Shown: positions 1-12,121, counted from the first letter of the stretch. The stretch: 64,000 bases of DNA from Pelecanus crispus (GCF_030463565.1 NC_134649.1:32761044-32825043), one strand, 5' to 3'. The notes: a model not told the origin generated them from the sequence alone. Numbers and translations: made by a program.

Positions 1-1
1 C

Positions 2-154
2 CTGCAGTGGGACGCCTTCACGCTGCCAGAGCTGCACAATTTCCTGCGCATCCTGCAGCGGGAGGAGGAGGAGCACGTGCGCCAGCTGCGGCACCGCTAT
101 GCCCGCTGCCGCCAGAAGATGCAGGAGGTGCTGGCCACGCACACGCCGGGGTGA
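2..154 (+). CDS. RASSF1: RASSF1 last coding exon (C-terminal end only)
   Basis: The first bases read, in the second frame, as about 50 residues ending in a TGA at 152-154. They contain LPELHNFLRILQREEEEH, which I recognise as the C-terminal SARAH helix of Ras-association domain family member 1. In the family this coiled helix mediates homo- and heterodimerisation with the Hippo kinases MST1/2, and the full protein is a Ras effector and microtubule-associated tumour suppressor. The zinc-finger (C1) and RA domains and all earlier exons lie left of the window. The helix is charged and followed by a short tail ending in HTPG. TUSC2 follows on the same strand, as in mammals, which supports the identification. 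No defect is visible in this exon. Confidence 0.93.
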   Translation: MQWDAFTLPELHNFLRILQREEEEHVRQLRHRYARCRQKMQEVLATHTPG

Positions 155-391
155 CCACGCCGCCCGCGCCCGTGGCCTGCCAGCGCGCCGGGACCCTTGC
201 CTGCCGGCGGGTGGGGGCACCGGGGAGGGGGGTGGAGAGGGGTGCCCCAGGACCCACTGGGCCATCGCAGCCCCCATGGGGCTGGCCCAGGGAGTGGGTG
301 TCCCCGGGGGAGCGAGTGTCTCCAGGGGGTGTGGGTGTCCCCGGGGGAGCGAGTGTCCCTGGGAGGAAGCAGGGCGTCGAGCCCCAATAAA
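155..391 (+). terminator. RASSF1 3'UTR and polyadenylation signal
   Basis: A short 3'UTR follows the RASSF1 stop and an AATAAA hexamer lies at 386-391, followed by a G/T-rich stretch. The UTR contains an imperfect direct repeat (period about 37 bp, copies starting near 294 and 331) sharing the core GTGTCCCCGGGGGAGCGAG. The repeat is G-rich and looks like a small minisatellite, not a coding segment. Confidence 0.8.
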
Positions 392-589
392 GGCATCTGG
401 GTGACGAGGCCTGGCCTGCGGCATGTCCTTGGCGGGGAGGCGCTTGGGGCCGGGCGGGCTGGGGCAGGGGCGGGAGGGGACACGACGACCCCCCGGTGCC
501 TTTGGGGCAGGGGTGAGCGCGCGTGGGGCGGGGCCGCCGCGTTGGGGCTCGAACCCGCGGTCCCGGAGTTCCCGCCGCGCCAGGCGGGG

Positions 590-813
590 AGGAGGCCTCG
601 CCCCCTGCCGCTCTCACGTGACGCGGGCGCCTCCTTCCTCCTGGGTCACGTGCCGGGGGCATCGCGGGCGCCGGAAGTGGCGCAGCGCGGCGGCGGGCGC
701 AGGGAGGCGCTCGGTCGGCGTTGCCGGGCGGCTCCGGGCCGCTTCCCTCCCCCAGGCCGCTTCTCCTCCCCCCACCTCACCCCGCTCCCGCCGCCGCCGC
801 CGCCGCCGCCGCC
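590..813 (+). promoter_or_regulatory. TUSC2 CpG-island promoter with two E-boxes and an ETS site
   Basis: The roughly 220 bp before the TUSC2 start codon are very rich in CpG and contain no TATA box. Two CACGTG E-boxes lie at 615-620 and 647-652, and a CCGGAAGT ETS-type site lies at 671-678, the usual arrangement of a housekeeping promoter. A CCG repeat runs up to the ATG in the 5'UTR. Site identity is seen in the sequence; their use as MYC/USF and ETS/GABP sites is inferred from known binding motifs. Confidence 0.7.
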
Positions 814-2987
814 ATGGGCGCCAGCGGCTCCAAGTCGCGGGGGCTGTGGCCCTTCGCCTCCCCGGCGGCGGGCGGCGGCGGCGCCGAGGGCCCCGGCGGG
901 CAGCAGGCCCTGGCCCGGGCGCGGGCCGCGCGCGCTGCCACCCCCTTCGTCTTCACACGCCGCGGGTGAGAGGCCGAGGAGGGCGGGGGGGGCGGGCGGT
1001 TGCCATGGCAGCGGGGGGGGGGGGCTCCGCCGCTGGGTCGGTCCAGGCCTGCCCGGCGCCGGGGGACAGGCCCTGGCCTTCCGCGGGACCCGGGGGACGA
1101 GAGGGCGGCCCCCTAGCAGCCGCTAAGCCGGCAGCGGGGGCCGCTGCAGCCCTCACAGTGCTGGTGGTGCCGGCCTGCCCCAGCTTCCTTCCCTGCGAGG
1201 GGCGCAGGAGGGCGGCAGCCATTGGCAGGCTCTTACCTACCCGCCTCCCCTTTCCTCCCGCCAGCTCCATGTATTATGATGAGGATGGGGATCTCGCCCA
1301 CGAGTTCTATGAAGAGACAATCGTTACAAAGAACGGGAGGAAGCGCGCCAAGCTGAAGAGGATCCACAAGAACCTGATACCTCAGGTAGCATGTGGAGAA
1401 GGGTGGGGGAAAGTGAGTGCCAAAGCACCACGGTGACAGCTGAAGTCCCGGCTTTGCCTTCTCCCTCGGGGCATCTTCTTGCCAGGAAGGCGAAGGCTTT
1501 CTGCTCACAGCCCCTAGCTCCTGCCTCAGAGCCATAGCTCCTGTGCATCCTGGTTCACACCCGTGTCATGTAGTGAGGCTAGGAGAGGGAGAGCTGGTGA
1601 CACCCTCCAGCCCCCCGTTCCAGAGAGGAGTGGTGCCCCAGTCCTTTAGAGCTGCCAGGCTGGGGAAGATAGCTCAGCTGGGTGTGTGTTGTGGGGTGCA
1701 GAGTGCCAGTCAGCCCCACATGGCCATGGTGTCCCATCACTGACCCAAGGTGCAGGGCGATGCACTTGCTCAGCCCGTGTCACATTGCTGCAGAGGGCCA
1801 GGCCCTGGTTTCAGGAGCAGTGGCCAAAGCCCATCACCTGCTGACGCAAGTGTGCATGTTCCCCGTGGTCACTCAGTAGTGACAGTGGTGTTGACAGCTA
1901 TGTGTTTTGCACCTCAGTGCAAAAGTATCCTCTTAAAATAAGTAACTGGGGTGAAGCCGGGCAAGGGCTGGGACACCAACTGAGCATCTCAGTGCAGGAG
2001 AAGGATAGCCTGCATGTAGGGAACCTTCTGGGGGCGTAAATGGAGAAAAGGGAGGATCAAACCAGGGCTGGAGAGAGACCCTGCAGGAGTCTTTCCTAAG
2101 TAAGCATAAAGGCCTGGCTCTAGTGAGCACCTGGGGCGAGCCGTTGGTGTGCTCCAAGGGGTGAGCATTCCCCGCGGTGAGGTGGCACCCTTCTGAGTGC
2201 TGCGCAGGCAGTTATGGGGGAAAGGATTCAGCGCCGCTCCCCAGGCTGACATTCTTGCAGAGGCAGGCTTGGACTGTGGGACTGACTCCTTGTCCGTGTG
2301 GGTTGAAATTCACCTGGTTGGAGAGCTCGGCTGAGCTGGAGAGAGCAGGCCCTGAGCCCCTGCTCACCCCCAGCCCCCGACCTGCCAGCGGGTCCTCCCA
2401 GTGCTGTAACAGGAGAAGGCTTGGACAGAGCATGGGAAAGGCGCCTGTAGCTGGCGTGGAGGGAGCGTACATTCAGCAGCCTCCACTCTGGATAGAAAGC
2501 TGCTTTTCTTGTGCGCCAGCTGCCCTGGCTGCTTTCTCTCAGAGAGCTCTTTTCATTCTTTTAAATCCCGTGAATGAAAGGTGCCGGATGAAAAGCCCAG
2601 ACGGCCAATATCTGCCAGTCACGCACCAGCTGCTGCACGGGCAGTGCCTGGCAGAGCAGCTCCCTCCTTTCTCGCCCTGCTGAGCTCCAGACCCGCCATG
2701 TGTGGCAGCCAGCCGTGCCTCTCGGTTCTCCAGGGGCAAGTTCGAAGGGCAAAGTGCTTTTGCTTTGCGTGCTGCTGTTCAGGCATACTTGGTGTCACGG
2801 TGGCTTTATGGACTCATGTTCCTCGACGGCACGGTGTCCCTTGTCTGTATGGGGTGACTCGCAGGGCTTGGGGCTCTTGTTTGGTGGTCTCCTCTGCTCA
2901 CTGTTCTGCCTCTTCTTTCAGGGCATAGTGAAACTAGAGCACCCTCGCATTCACGTGGATTTTCCGGTGATCATCTGCGAGGTGTGA
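814..2987 (+). CDS. TUSC2: TUSC2 (FUS1), three coding exons
   Basis: Exons are 814-965, 1265-1385 and 2922-2987, joined by GT...AG introns, giving 112 residues against 110 in human. The start MGASGSKSRG is the N-myristoylation signal known for this family (Gly2 myristoylated after Met removal). The exon 1/2 junction creates RRGSMYYDEDGDLAHEF and the protein ends in HVDFPVIICEV, both close to the human sequence. The first exon carries an Ala/Gly-rich, lineage-variable segment at about residues 18-43. TUSC2 is a small, mostly mitochondrial, calcium-linked tumour suppressor involved in apoptosis and immune regulation; that is family knowledge. The start is fixed by the ATG in the context GCCGCCATGG. 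No frameshift or missing part is seen. Confidence 0.96.
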
Positions 2988-5720
2988 GTCAACAGACGTT
3001 GCTGCCTGCGGGTGGGAGGTCCTGCCCACCGCCCCCAGCCTCACCAGGCAAGGCTGCGTCGTGTTCTCACCTGAGGAGGACTCTGGGCACGCAGCAGGGA
3101 CGGTGGCTCTCACCTCACCCGGAAGCGAGGCAGGCAGGACACAGCAGGCCAGGCTGGGCTTGGCTAGCGTTCCTCGCAGGACATGGGTGACCTTGTGCAA
3201 CAACTGCTTACAAACATCCTCGCTTGAGTCAGAAGACTAAAATACCTTTCATAGCCTCTAGCCGACGTTTGATGGGTAACTGGAACTGCAAACAAGCTGC
3301 TGTCTGTGAGCTGTTAAAGGGAGAGCGAGCCTGCACTTCTCACCAGATAAAATCCCCTGCTTCTCAGGTATGCGGCCCAGGGAGAGCCAGGGCAAGGTAA
3401 CGCACTGCCTGGGGTCCCGAGATCCCTCGGGCCCAGCAGTTAGATGGCCAGTGTTGCGGCATGTCGCTTGACACGGGTGTTATGTGATGCTCCCCCAGGT
3501 GGGTCTGTCGATGGAGGACGAAGGCCGAGGGGGGGCCGGTTTCAAAGCACATCTGGTTGGCTGCTTGCGCTCCTCTTGGAAAGGGATTGGAGATCAGATG
3601 CCGCTATCTTGGACCTCGGTCTTTTCCTCCTGTGTGTTTCCCCGCTTATGCCGGCTCTGGGGAGGTTGGCTTTGCTGCTGCCTGCAGTCCCTCTGCCCGC
3701 AGGAGATCTCTGTGTTCTGCAGCCGCTGCTGGTGGCAGTGAGGCCCCCAGCTCTGCAGCGGACTTAGCTGCCCCGTTAGTGAGCTGGCTCCTGCCGAACG
3801 CTATCCCTTGCCCGCTGCGGGGCTGTGCTGCTGGGCAAGGCAGCTCCTCATAGCGTCCTCACCTCCGCTTCCGTCTTGAACATACGTCCCGGTGGGGTGG
3901 GCCTTGACAGAGCCAAGCAGGAAGGAAATAATTTCTTCCCGTCCCCTGAAAACAATCAATCAGTGTGCCTGCCCCGGCTTGGAAATCTCTCTGGCGATGT
4001 GAACTATGGTTCCTCCTGTGTCCCAGCTGGCGGCAGGAGGAGAAATGCAATGCACTTTAAAGGGAGGCTTTCTGCTCTGTCTTGGAAGGTCCTGCTCTTT
4101 TCTCCTCTTTCCTCCCGCTTGAGAAGGTCAAGGTCGCCTTGGCAGCACCGAAAAACCTCTCGTCCCTGCCTGCGAGCCCTGGGGTGCCGAGCCAGGTGCT
4201 GCAGGGCCAGGGAAGGGCCTGACCCGTACCGTCCCTCGCCAGCACTAGGAGCCACTGCCTCCCTGCTCGGCTGCCCCTGGATGGGCAGGCGGAGGAGGAC
4301 TGGCTGTGGGGCAGCGAGCACAGCTTTAAACTGGGTCAGAGCCTGCTCCCCACAGCAGCCGGCTTGGCTTTCCTCCTCTTTTGTTCCAGAACTTATTTAC
4401 TTTCTAAGCACTTCAGATGTTTGCTACCTCGATTTTTAATTTAAGCCGCTGGTACTTGGCTGCCAGCCCTGTCGGCGTCTACGTTGGATGTATCCATTTC
4501 TGCGCCCACCGAGAGCCGCCTGGGCGCGGGGCCACATTCCTGGCTTCGGGGAGATAACAGTGGCGTGGCTGTTGCTGTCTTCCTGTCACCACCTCTTCCC
4601 TCTGTGTCCCCCCACCCGCTGTTCCCACCAACGGGAGCGAGTGCGGAGGGTGAAGCACGGAGGGTGAAGCGGATGTGCTGGCTGCCACCGGGCAGGGAAG
4701 CAGGCAGGGCTGGGCAGGGCTCCGGCAGGGAGCTCGTCTACACTGTGATGCTGGGCGCTTCTTTCGACATCTTTTGTTCTCCTGCTTGCTTGAGAGAGTC
4801 TTGTCTTAAAACAATCCCCCACTGAAGTGTTTCTTATTTGCACCACCTGCTCTTGAGTTTGTCCCGGGCCGGATCTCTCTGGGAAGGGTGTCCCTCGGGC
4901 TCCGTAGGAAAGCAGGAGCTGCTGTCCCCAGGAAGAGGAGAGAAAGCCGTGGCCGGGCTGCCTGCGCCGCCTTGCTCCACTGCTGTCCAAGAGCAGGGGA
5001 AGCTGTGCTGAACCTGCCTTGGGTATGGGGCAAGGCAGAGGAGGAGTGGGGAGGGGGCCAGTGCTGCTTGCCTGCCCCGACAGGGAGCCCCTCGCCTGGC
5101 TACTGGCCAAAAATCTGCTGACAAGGCAGGGCCTGAACCCCGGGGGGGGGGCAGAGACCAAGACTGGCTTAGCAAGGATGCTTTTGTTCTCCCTGACAGG
5201 CTGCCCACCCTTCCCCCAGGGTGTCAAACATGCTTCCCCCGAAAAAACATGCCTTCTCCCACGCCCCCCGTGTCACCAGAGTGGCAGCGAACCTCTGCAG
5301 GCTGCCAACAAGCTGCATCCTGCCCTGCTTCTTCCCAGGCTGGTCCCCTGAGCAGCCAGCCCCCGGGCCCCCTCCCCTCCGCCAGCCTCCAGCCCTCCTG
5401 CAGCAGCAGGGCCTTGGGAGCACCTGGAGGGATCTTAAAAATGTGAAGGTCGCTGTAAATAGTATTTGTGTCCTCTGTGGTGTTGGAGCAAGCAAAAAAA
5501 AAAAGGAAAGTTTTTTTCTTTTCTTTTTTTTTTTTTTTATGATTTCTGTGCGGTGTTGTGCTTTCCCGTGTGGATGTGTAGCCAAACCGTACTCACCGAC
5601 ACTAGACTCCTTACTCCTCTAGCGTGTGGGTAGGACCCATGGATTTAGGAAACATACACTATTTATGGTCCTTCCTCCCAGTGCATCTGTCCACTTTTGT
5701 TAAATTTCAATAAAATTATT
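2988..5720 (+). terminator. Probable TUSC2 3'UTR, polyadenylation signal at 5709-5714
   Basis: There is no convincing gene between the TUSC2 stop and a TTTCAATAAAATTATTT block with AATAAA at 5709-5714. The last 200 bp before it have a balanced, non-repetitive composition unlike the GC-rich sequence before, which is what a conserved 3' end looks like. I infer a 2.7-kb 3'UTR; transcript data could instead show an earlier cleavage site. A poly(A)/poly(T) stretch lies at 5493-5539. Confidence 0.5.
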
Positions 5721-8205
5721 TGTAGAGCCCACAAGTCCAAGAGGTGTCTCACTGGGGAGGGCAGGTGGGTGAGCGGCTGTGCCCGTGGGTGGAGGAATGA
5801 GATGCTGGAGAGCCAAGGGGAAGTGGGCTTTGCTGTGATGGTCACTTTTCTGCTGGCACTTTGAGCCCCCTGTTTTTTTGGGAGGGGGGTGTTTGTGCAC
5901 ATGTGGCTGAACTTGTAGTGAAGGAGCCATGAGTCACGGCCATTTCCAGGTGCTCCAGTTTTGCTCATGGTGCTGGCAGGAGTTGGTGGCTTTGTCGGGC
6001 TGTGACTGCTGCTAGCTGCTGTGACATCCTTTAGATATATAACTGAAGTGTGCTTATATAAATATATGTAATTTTCTTGTTCAGCCAAATAGGGTTGGAA
6101 CTCGGGCCCCTCTCTCCTCCCATGTGGGGAGGGAGGTCTGGAGGGACCTGGGCATCTTGGGCAGCCCAGCCTCAAGCCAACCTCTTCCCATCCGGCTGCC
6201 TGGGCCCCGCGGGGGGGAGGATCTGCCTGTCTACTCCTTCATCGCCTGCCCTGCCAAATCAGTGCCTCATTAATCACCAGGGCCTGATGACTTTCTCGAA
6301 CCCGGCATGACCCCGTGCTGGGATGCTGCTTGTCCCCCCAGCAGTGCCGGCTGTCCATGAGGCGAGCGTGATCTCACTTTATGCCCCATGTCCTGCCCCT
6401 GTCCGCCCTGCAAATGTTTTCCTGTGGCTGCTGCCACCTCTCATCGTTTCCTCCGCGCAAGCCGGCTCGGAAACAAGCTGCTGACGAAAGCTGTAATGAG
6501 AGTGAGTAGTGCGGTGTGTCCTGCCAGCACTTCGGCTTGCGGGGGACGAGGCTCTGGGACTTTTGCCCATTGACCTGTAGGGGCCCCAACCCCAGGAGGG
6601 GCGGATCGTGGTCGCCTCGGGGGGGACTGGGTGGCTGCGCAGGGTGTTATGGCTCAGCGAGGTTAGACAAGGATGTGGCTGTGGCTCGCCGGCATTGTGA
6701 GCATCTCCGTGTCCAGCGGGGCCACCCCAGTCCCCCTCCTGCTGCTCATGTGGCAGGACTGGGCCTGCAGCCCCTGGCCCAGGGCGGAGGTGGGTGCCAA
6801 CCTCCCAGCCTGGCCCCGCAGCCACTCCGTTCCCAAGCCAAGCACCTTGCCTAGATCTGTCCAGAGTGAGCAGATGTGACTAATTCCCCATTATCCGGCA
6901 TCCACGAGGGATTCACAGCCGCCCAGCTGCCCACGTGGGACAGCTCACCTGCTTGGCTTGCCCTGGCCACTGCCCACCTCTGCTGCCCCGCTGGCGTGGC
7001 AAAGCCATGCGGGGCTCTCGTGCCTGGCTGGGAATGGCTTAACATCATCTTGTGGTCAGCAGGATGAGATGGGAGAGGGGAGGCTGGATGTGGCCAGCTG
7101 CCCCCTTCCAAAATCCAGGGTCTTCCCTGTGGGAAGGGAGGAGGGAAACCGAGGTGGGCGATGCCGAGCCCTCCTGAGGGGATGGCAGTGAGAAGCTGCG
7201 TTGCGTTGAGGACTTCCAGCCCTCCCAGCAGTGGAGAGCTGTGACCCCTTCAGCGCATAAGGCCACGAAGGATGGAAAATTTTAGGCATTTGTGCTGCCG
7301 GTGAAGGGAGCCTGTTTACTGCCTGGAGGGGAAGGGCAGTGCCCGCCGGCGCTGGGATTTCTTGGCTCCCTGCAATCTCTCCCAAGGGTTTGGCAGCCAA
7401 CACCCCACCAGTTGCCGACCTTCCCTGTCCCTTTCCCAGCTGGTGCCTGGCGTTGCCCGCAGGCCGGGCCGAGCTGTGGGGTGCAGCCTGGGTTGAGACC
7501 GTCCGGCTGGGACACCATGCCCATCCTCGGTGGTACTGTCACCCTCATGGTGGGAACTTTGCCGCGAAAGCTAGCACTCGAGTGGGTCCCGCTAACTGGA
7601 GCCATCTGCGGGTCCCCGTGGCCCTCGGCTTGCGCCACCGGCACTGGGGGCCGGCACCGAACAATGCCGGGCTTGGTGCTCCCCCCTGCTCCCTGGGGAG
7701 CCGGCAGGCAGTCGGGGAGCGCTTCCGCAGATTCAGCCCTGTTTCCTTCCCCCGCCAGCCCCGGCACACCCTCGCGCTCTGGCCCCGGCGCTTCCTCCGT
7801 GGGAGCACCCTGATGGCCCCCAGCCCACGGGGGCCAGCCCTGGCCAGAGCAGGCAGGGCACAGGCAGGACACGGGGACGGCCACACTGCCAGTCCCTGAG
7901 CCCTGCCTGTCCCACTGCCCGCCCGGGGGGACTCGCCGGAGCCTCGGCGGTGCACCGGGAAGGAAGCCCCCCCGGTCCTGCTGCGCCTGCGGCCCCCCTT
8001 GTGCCCCCCCCCCGGGCAGGAAACCCGCGGGGCCACGGCTGAGTCAGCAGCACCGACTGCCCCGGCCCCGCACAGGACGTCCTGCCCAGCACAGAACTGC
8101 CCCGGGGTCAGCACCGCCCTGGGGACACGGCTGTTCTGGGGACACCACCATAGCAGGGACATCGCCATCCTGGGGCACAGCCCCGCTCCGGGGACACTGC
8201 TGCCC
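5721..8205. other. TUSC2-HYAL2 intergenic stretch, no gene seen
   Basis: This GC-rich interval has several medium-length open frames on both strands, but none resembles a known protein, and they lack consistent splice or start signals. A short TATATAAATATATG stretch occurs around 6053-6068. I see no RNA gene or transposon remnant here. Confidence 0.5.
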
Positions 8206-8209
8206 TGAG

Positions 8210-8950
8210 GACATCACCCTTCTGGGGCCACCACCGTCCTGGGGACGCCACCACTTCCATGATGCTGGGGACACCGTTATCCCGCAGCCGCCAGCATTTT
8301 AGGGTCACCACTGTCCCGGGGCCACCACCACCCTGGGGACGCCACCACTTCCATGATGCTGGGGACACCGTTATCCCGCAGCCGCCAGCATTTTAGGGTC
8401 ACCACTGTCCCGGGGCCACCACCGTCCTGGGGACGCCACCACTTCCATGATGCTGGGGACACCATTATCCCGCGGCCGCCAGCATTTTAGGGTCACCACT
8501 GTCCCGGGGCCACCACCGTCCTGGGGACGCCACCACTTCCATGATGCTGGGGACACCATTATCCCGCGGCCGCCAGCGTTTTAGGGTCACCACTGTCCCG
8601 GGACCACCACTGTCCCGGGGCCACCACCACCCTGGGGACGCCACCACTTCCATGATGCTGGGGACACCGTTATCCCGCAGCCGCCAGCATTTTAGGGTCA
8701 CCACTGTCCCGGGGCCACCACCGTCCTGGGGACGCCACCACTTCCATGATGCTGGGGACACCATTATCCCGCGGCCGCCAGCGTTTTAGGGTCACCACTG
8801 TCCCGGGACCACCACTGTCCCGGGGCCACCACCACCCTGGGGACGCCACCACTTCCATGATGCTGGGGACACCGTTATCCCGCAGCCGCCAGCATTTTAG
8901 GGTCACCACTGTCCCGGGGCCACCACCGTCCTGGGGACACCGTCTCAGGG
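8210..8950. repeat. Minisatellite, seven units of 94 or 111 bp
   Basis: A tandem array recurs with the landmark CCACTTCCATGATGCTGG at 8251, 8345, 8439, 8533, 8644, 8738 and 8849, so spacings are 94, 94, 94, 111, 94 and 111 bp. The longer units carry an extra 17-bp copy of the CCACTGTCCCGGGACCA type. Units also alternate between ...CCGCAGCCGCCAGCATTTT and ...CCGCGGCCGCCAGCGTTTT, showing a higher-order 94+111 arrangement in the right half. Flanks on the left (8150-8210) are decayed versions of the GGGGACACC motif. The array stays open in several frames only because its unit has few stops; it is not a gene. Confidence 0.95.
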
Positions 8951-9500
8951 TCACCACCGTTTTGGGGACCCACCCCCGCCCCGCCGCGCGCCGCAGCCCC
9001 TCGCGCCCCGCGGCGCCCCCTGCCGGCGCCCCCGCCCCGCCCCCTTCCGCCGCACGGGGGGCGGGGCCTCACGGGCCGTACCAAACGCAGCGGGACGGGG
9101 GGGGGTGACGCGCCCTGCCCGGTGCCGCGGCCCCACGGAGGTGTGTGTGTGGGGGGGGGGGGGGGTCCGCCGCCGGCCCGCGCCCCCAGAACCCCGCGAT
9201 GGTCCGCGCCGCCACCCCGGCGCGCCGCGGTCGGGGCGGGGCCGGCCGGGGCCGGGAGGCGGCGCCCCCGCGGGTGGTGCGCGCCGGGGAGGTTTAAAGC
9301 GGGCGGCGGGGGGAGGCGGCGCCGGTGGGAGCCCGCGGCGGAGGATGGCGTGAGCCGCTGTGAGAGCCGGCGGGGGAGCCGCGCCGAGCGGCAGCGGACG
9401 GGACGGGACGGGACGGGGAGCGGGGCGGAGCGGGGCGGGGAGCGGAGGTTGGGGCGCGGGGCCGCGCCGCGCCCCGGCACAGCCCGGCGCTTTGTGTGCC
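8951..9500 (+). promoter_or_regulatory. HYAL2 CpG-island promoter and probable non-coding first exon
   Basis: An extremely GC-rich block directly after the minisatellite includes a poly(G) run near 9150, a GGTTTAAAGC motif at about 9291-9300 that could act as a weak TATA-like element, and a GACGG/GGGAC repeat near 9396-9440. A GTGAGC at 9347-9352 is a candidate donor for a non-coding first exon, because the coding exon is preceded by a good acceptor (CTGCTGCCCCCAG ending at 9826). The exact transcription start cannot be placed by eye. Confidence 0.55.
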
Positions 9501-9842
9501 GGTCTCGGACAAAGGCGGCGCCGCGCCGGCACTTGGGGGAGCGGCGGGGAGCGGGAGCGGGGGAGCCCGGAGCGGTGGGGGAAGACCGGGAGCGAGGGGA
9601 AGTGGGGGCAGAGGGGACTGGGAGCGGGACCGGGCGGAGGCGCTTGGGACCGGGATTCCCGGGAACCAGCCCCCGGGGGCTCTGCCCGCACCCCACCGGG
9701 ATCCTTCTACCCCGGGCGGGGTTTGTGGGGAAGGGGCTTGGGGCAGGGTCTGCCTTGGGGGGGTGCGGGAAGAGCCGCCCCTTGCCCGCCCCCCCCTCCT
9801 AACCCCCCCTCTCCTGCTGCCCCCAGGCCCCCGTTGGGCAGG

Positions 9843-12121
9843 ATGCGTGGGGGCTGCGCGTCGGCGGTGGCGGCCATGCCCTGGCTGGCCCTGCTGGCCC
9901 TGGCCTGGCAGCCCCCCAAGAAGCCGTCGGCCGCCCCCCTGCTCACCCGCCGGCCCTTCCTGGTGGCCTGGAATGTGCCCACCCAGGACTGCAAGCCCCG
10001 CTTCCAGGTGTCCCTCGACTTCAGCCTCTTTGACCTGCAGGCCTCCCCCAATGAGGGCTTCGTGGGGCAGAACCTCACCATCTTCTACAAGGAGCGCCTG
10101 GGGCTCTACCCCTACTACACCAGCCAGCGCGTGGCCGTCAACGGCGGCGTCCCCCAGAACAGCAGCCTGTCCGAGCACCTCGCCCGCCTCCAAGACAGCA
10201 TCAGCAAGTACATCCGCTCGCCCGCCAAGGAGGGTCTGGCCGTCATCGACTGGGAAGAGTGGCGGCCCATCTGGGCTCGCAACTGGAAGCCCAAGGACAT
10301 CTACCGGGAGGTGTCTCAGCTGCTGGTGTACCAGCGGCAGCCTACCTGGTCGCGCGAGGAGGTGAACAAGCAGGCCGTGTTTGAGTTTGAGTCGGCTGCC
10401 CGGCAGTTCATGGTGAGCACGCTGCGCATGGCCAAGAGCTTCCGCCCCAAGCAGCTCTGGGGGTTCTACCTCTTCCCTGACTGCTACAACCACGACTACA
10501 GCAAGAACAAGGAGAGCTACACTGGGCAGTGCCCGGATGTGGAGAAGACGCGCAATGACCAGCTGGCGTGGCTCTGGAGGGAGAGCACGGCCCTCTACCC
10601 CTCCATCTACCTCGACCTGCTCCTGGCCTCTACCCCCAACAGCCGCAAGTTTGTGCGGGCGCGGGTGATGGAGGCCATGCGCATCTCACAGCAGCATCAT
10701 GATGGCTACTCCCTGCCTGTCTTCGTCTACACCCGGCCCACCTACATCCGCAAGCTGGATGTACTCAGCCAGGTAGGGCTGTGCCACTGGGTTGTCCTCG
10801 TCCCAAGCCCTGGGCACCTGAGTTTGGGAGCCAGCTGAGGTGTTCCCTCTGCCTGTGTCCCATCCCAGTCCCCTGGAGCGGGGTGGCTCTGGAGGCTGGT
10901 GGCTGCCCTCCTGGTGTCACTGGCACCCCATGGCCCAGCTGCCCCTGTGTGGGGCAGGGAGCAGCACCCTTTGGCATGGGGTTGCTGGTGCATATGGCCG
11001 CCCCAGAGAGCAGAGGGGGTGCCCAGCCCTGCCTTCCTCCCAGGGGGGTCACAGTGAGTGTAGGCACCTGTGGCTCAGCCACTCCATGGGTGGGCAATAG
11101 GGTGCCATGAACTCCCCCTTTATGGGCAGGCTGTCCAGCAGCAGGATGGGCCCCGATGGTCACTGTCCCTGAGGAAGTGCATGAGAGGTGCTGCAGGACT
11201 CCTGGGTCCCAGCGGCTGGGACCCCGGGCTGTGTGAGCCCACAGCCTCTGTGCTGTGCTCTCTTAGCCCCTGAGGAGGGCAGTGGTGGTGGGGAGCCTTG
11301 CCTTCAAGTTGCTGGGACAGTCACCTTTTCCCCTGGAGCAGGGATGGCTCTTGCCTCCTTGACCCTGCAGTGGGCTTTTTGGGGCGCACTGTGCTGGGGG
11401 GTGTGGGTGCTGCATGGGATCTGTGGGCACTAATGAGGCTCTGTCCCCACAGCCGGACCTGATCTCCACCATTGGAGAGAGTGCAGCGCTGGGTGCAGCT
11501 GGGGCCATTTTCTGGGGTGATGCGGACTACACTAAAAACCGGGTAGGTTTGGGGTCAGTGTTCCCCTGGGGCAGTAGCTGATGGGTGTGGGGGGGTCACC
11601 TGCCCCCAGAGGGGGACCAGTGGCTTGAGGTTGGGTTGCCCTCTCCATCTGGGGTGCTTCTCTCCCTGGGGCACCCCAACATGCCCCTGATGCCTGCCTT
11701 TCCCCAGGACTCATGCCAGATCATCAAGAACTACCTGGAGGGGGACCTGGGCCGCTACATCGTGAATGTCACGACAGCAGCGCAGCTCTGCAGCACGGCG
11801 CTGTGCCAGGGCCGGGGCCGCTGCCTGCGCCAGGACAGCATGGCTGATGTCTTCCTCCACCTCAACTCCACCAGCTTCCAGCTGCGGCGCCGGGATGGGG
11901 ACCACCCTCAGCACCCCCTCTTCTGGGCCGAGGGCCAGCTGTCCTCTGCTGACACCCTCTTCCTACGGACCCACTTCCGCTGCCATTGCTACCAGGGCTG
12001 GCAGGGCAGTGGCTGCCAGGTGCCTGCTGGCCCCCGCAGTGATGCCCCTGACCCCCTGGCACCGCTGGGACTCGGGGTCCTGTTGCTGCTTGCAAGCTGG
12101 TGCTACCCCCCCCTGGACTGA
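9843..12121 (+). CDS. HYAL2: HYAL2, GPI-anchor-type hyaluronidase, three coding exons
   Basis: Coding exons are 9843-10772, 11453-11542 (90 bp) and 11708-12121, giving 477 residues; human HYAL2 has 473. A hydrophobic leader follows the start (a second in-frame Met at residue 12 could also serve). The family 56 glycoside hydrolase domain begins RPFLVAWNVPTQDC; the catalytic motif GLAVIDWEEWRP places the acid/base pair at Asp136 and Glu138. WGFYLFPDCYNHDY and the 90-bp exon encoding IGESAALGAAG are typical. A cysteine-rich EGF-like segment (CQGRGRC...FRCHCYQGW) precedes a C-terminal hydrophobic stretch LGLGVLLLLASWC, expected for GPI attachment. HYAL2 cleaves high-molecular-weight hyaluronan at the cell surface. 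Its position between TUSC2 and HYAL1 matches mammals. The gene looks intact. Confidence 0.96.

Noticed and set aside
538-575. tRNA-like B box (GGGTTCGAGCCCC) on the - strand
   Set aside because: The T-stem does not pair and no A box, anticodon arm or acceptor stem could be drawn around it; it is a chance match in the CpG-rich TUSC2 promoter.
8210-8950. Regularly spaced repeats as a CRISPR-like array or repetitive protein gene
   Set aside because: The whole unit repeats, spacers included, in an animal genome, which is a minisatellite; open frames exist in several frames on both strands and reflect only the repeat unit.
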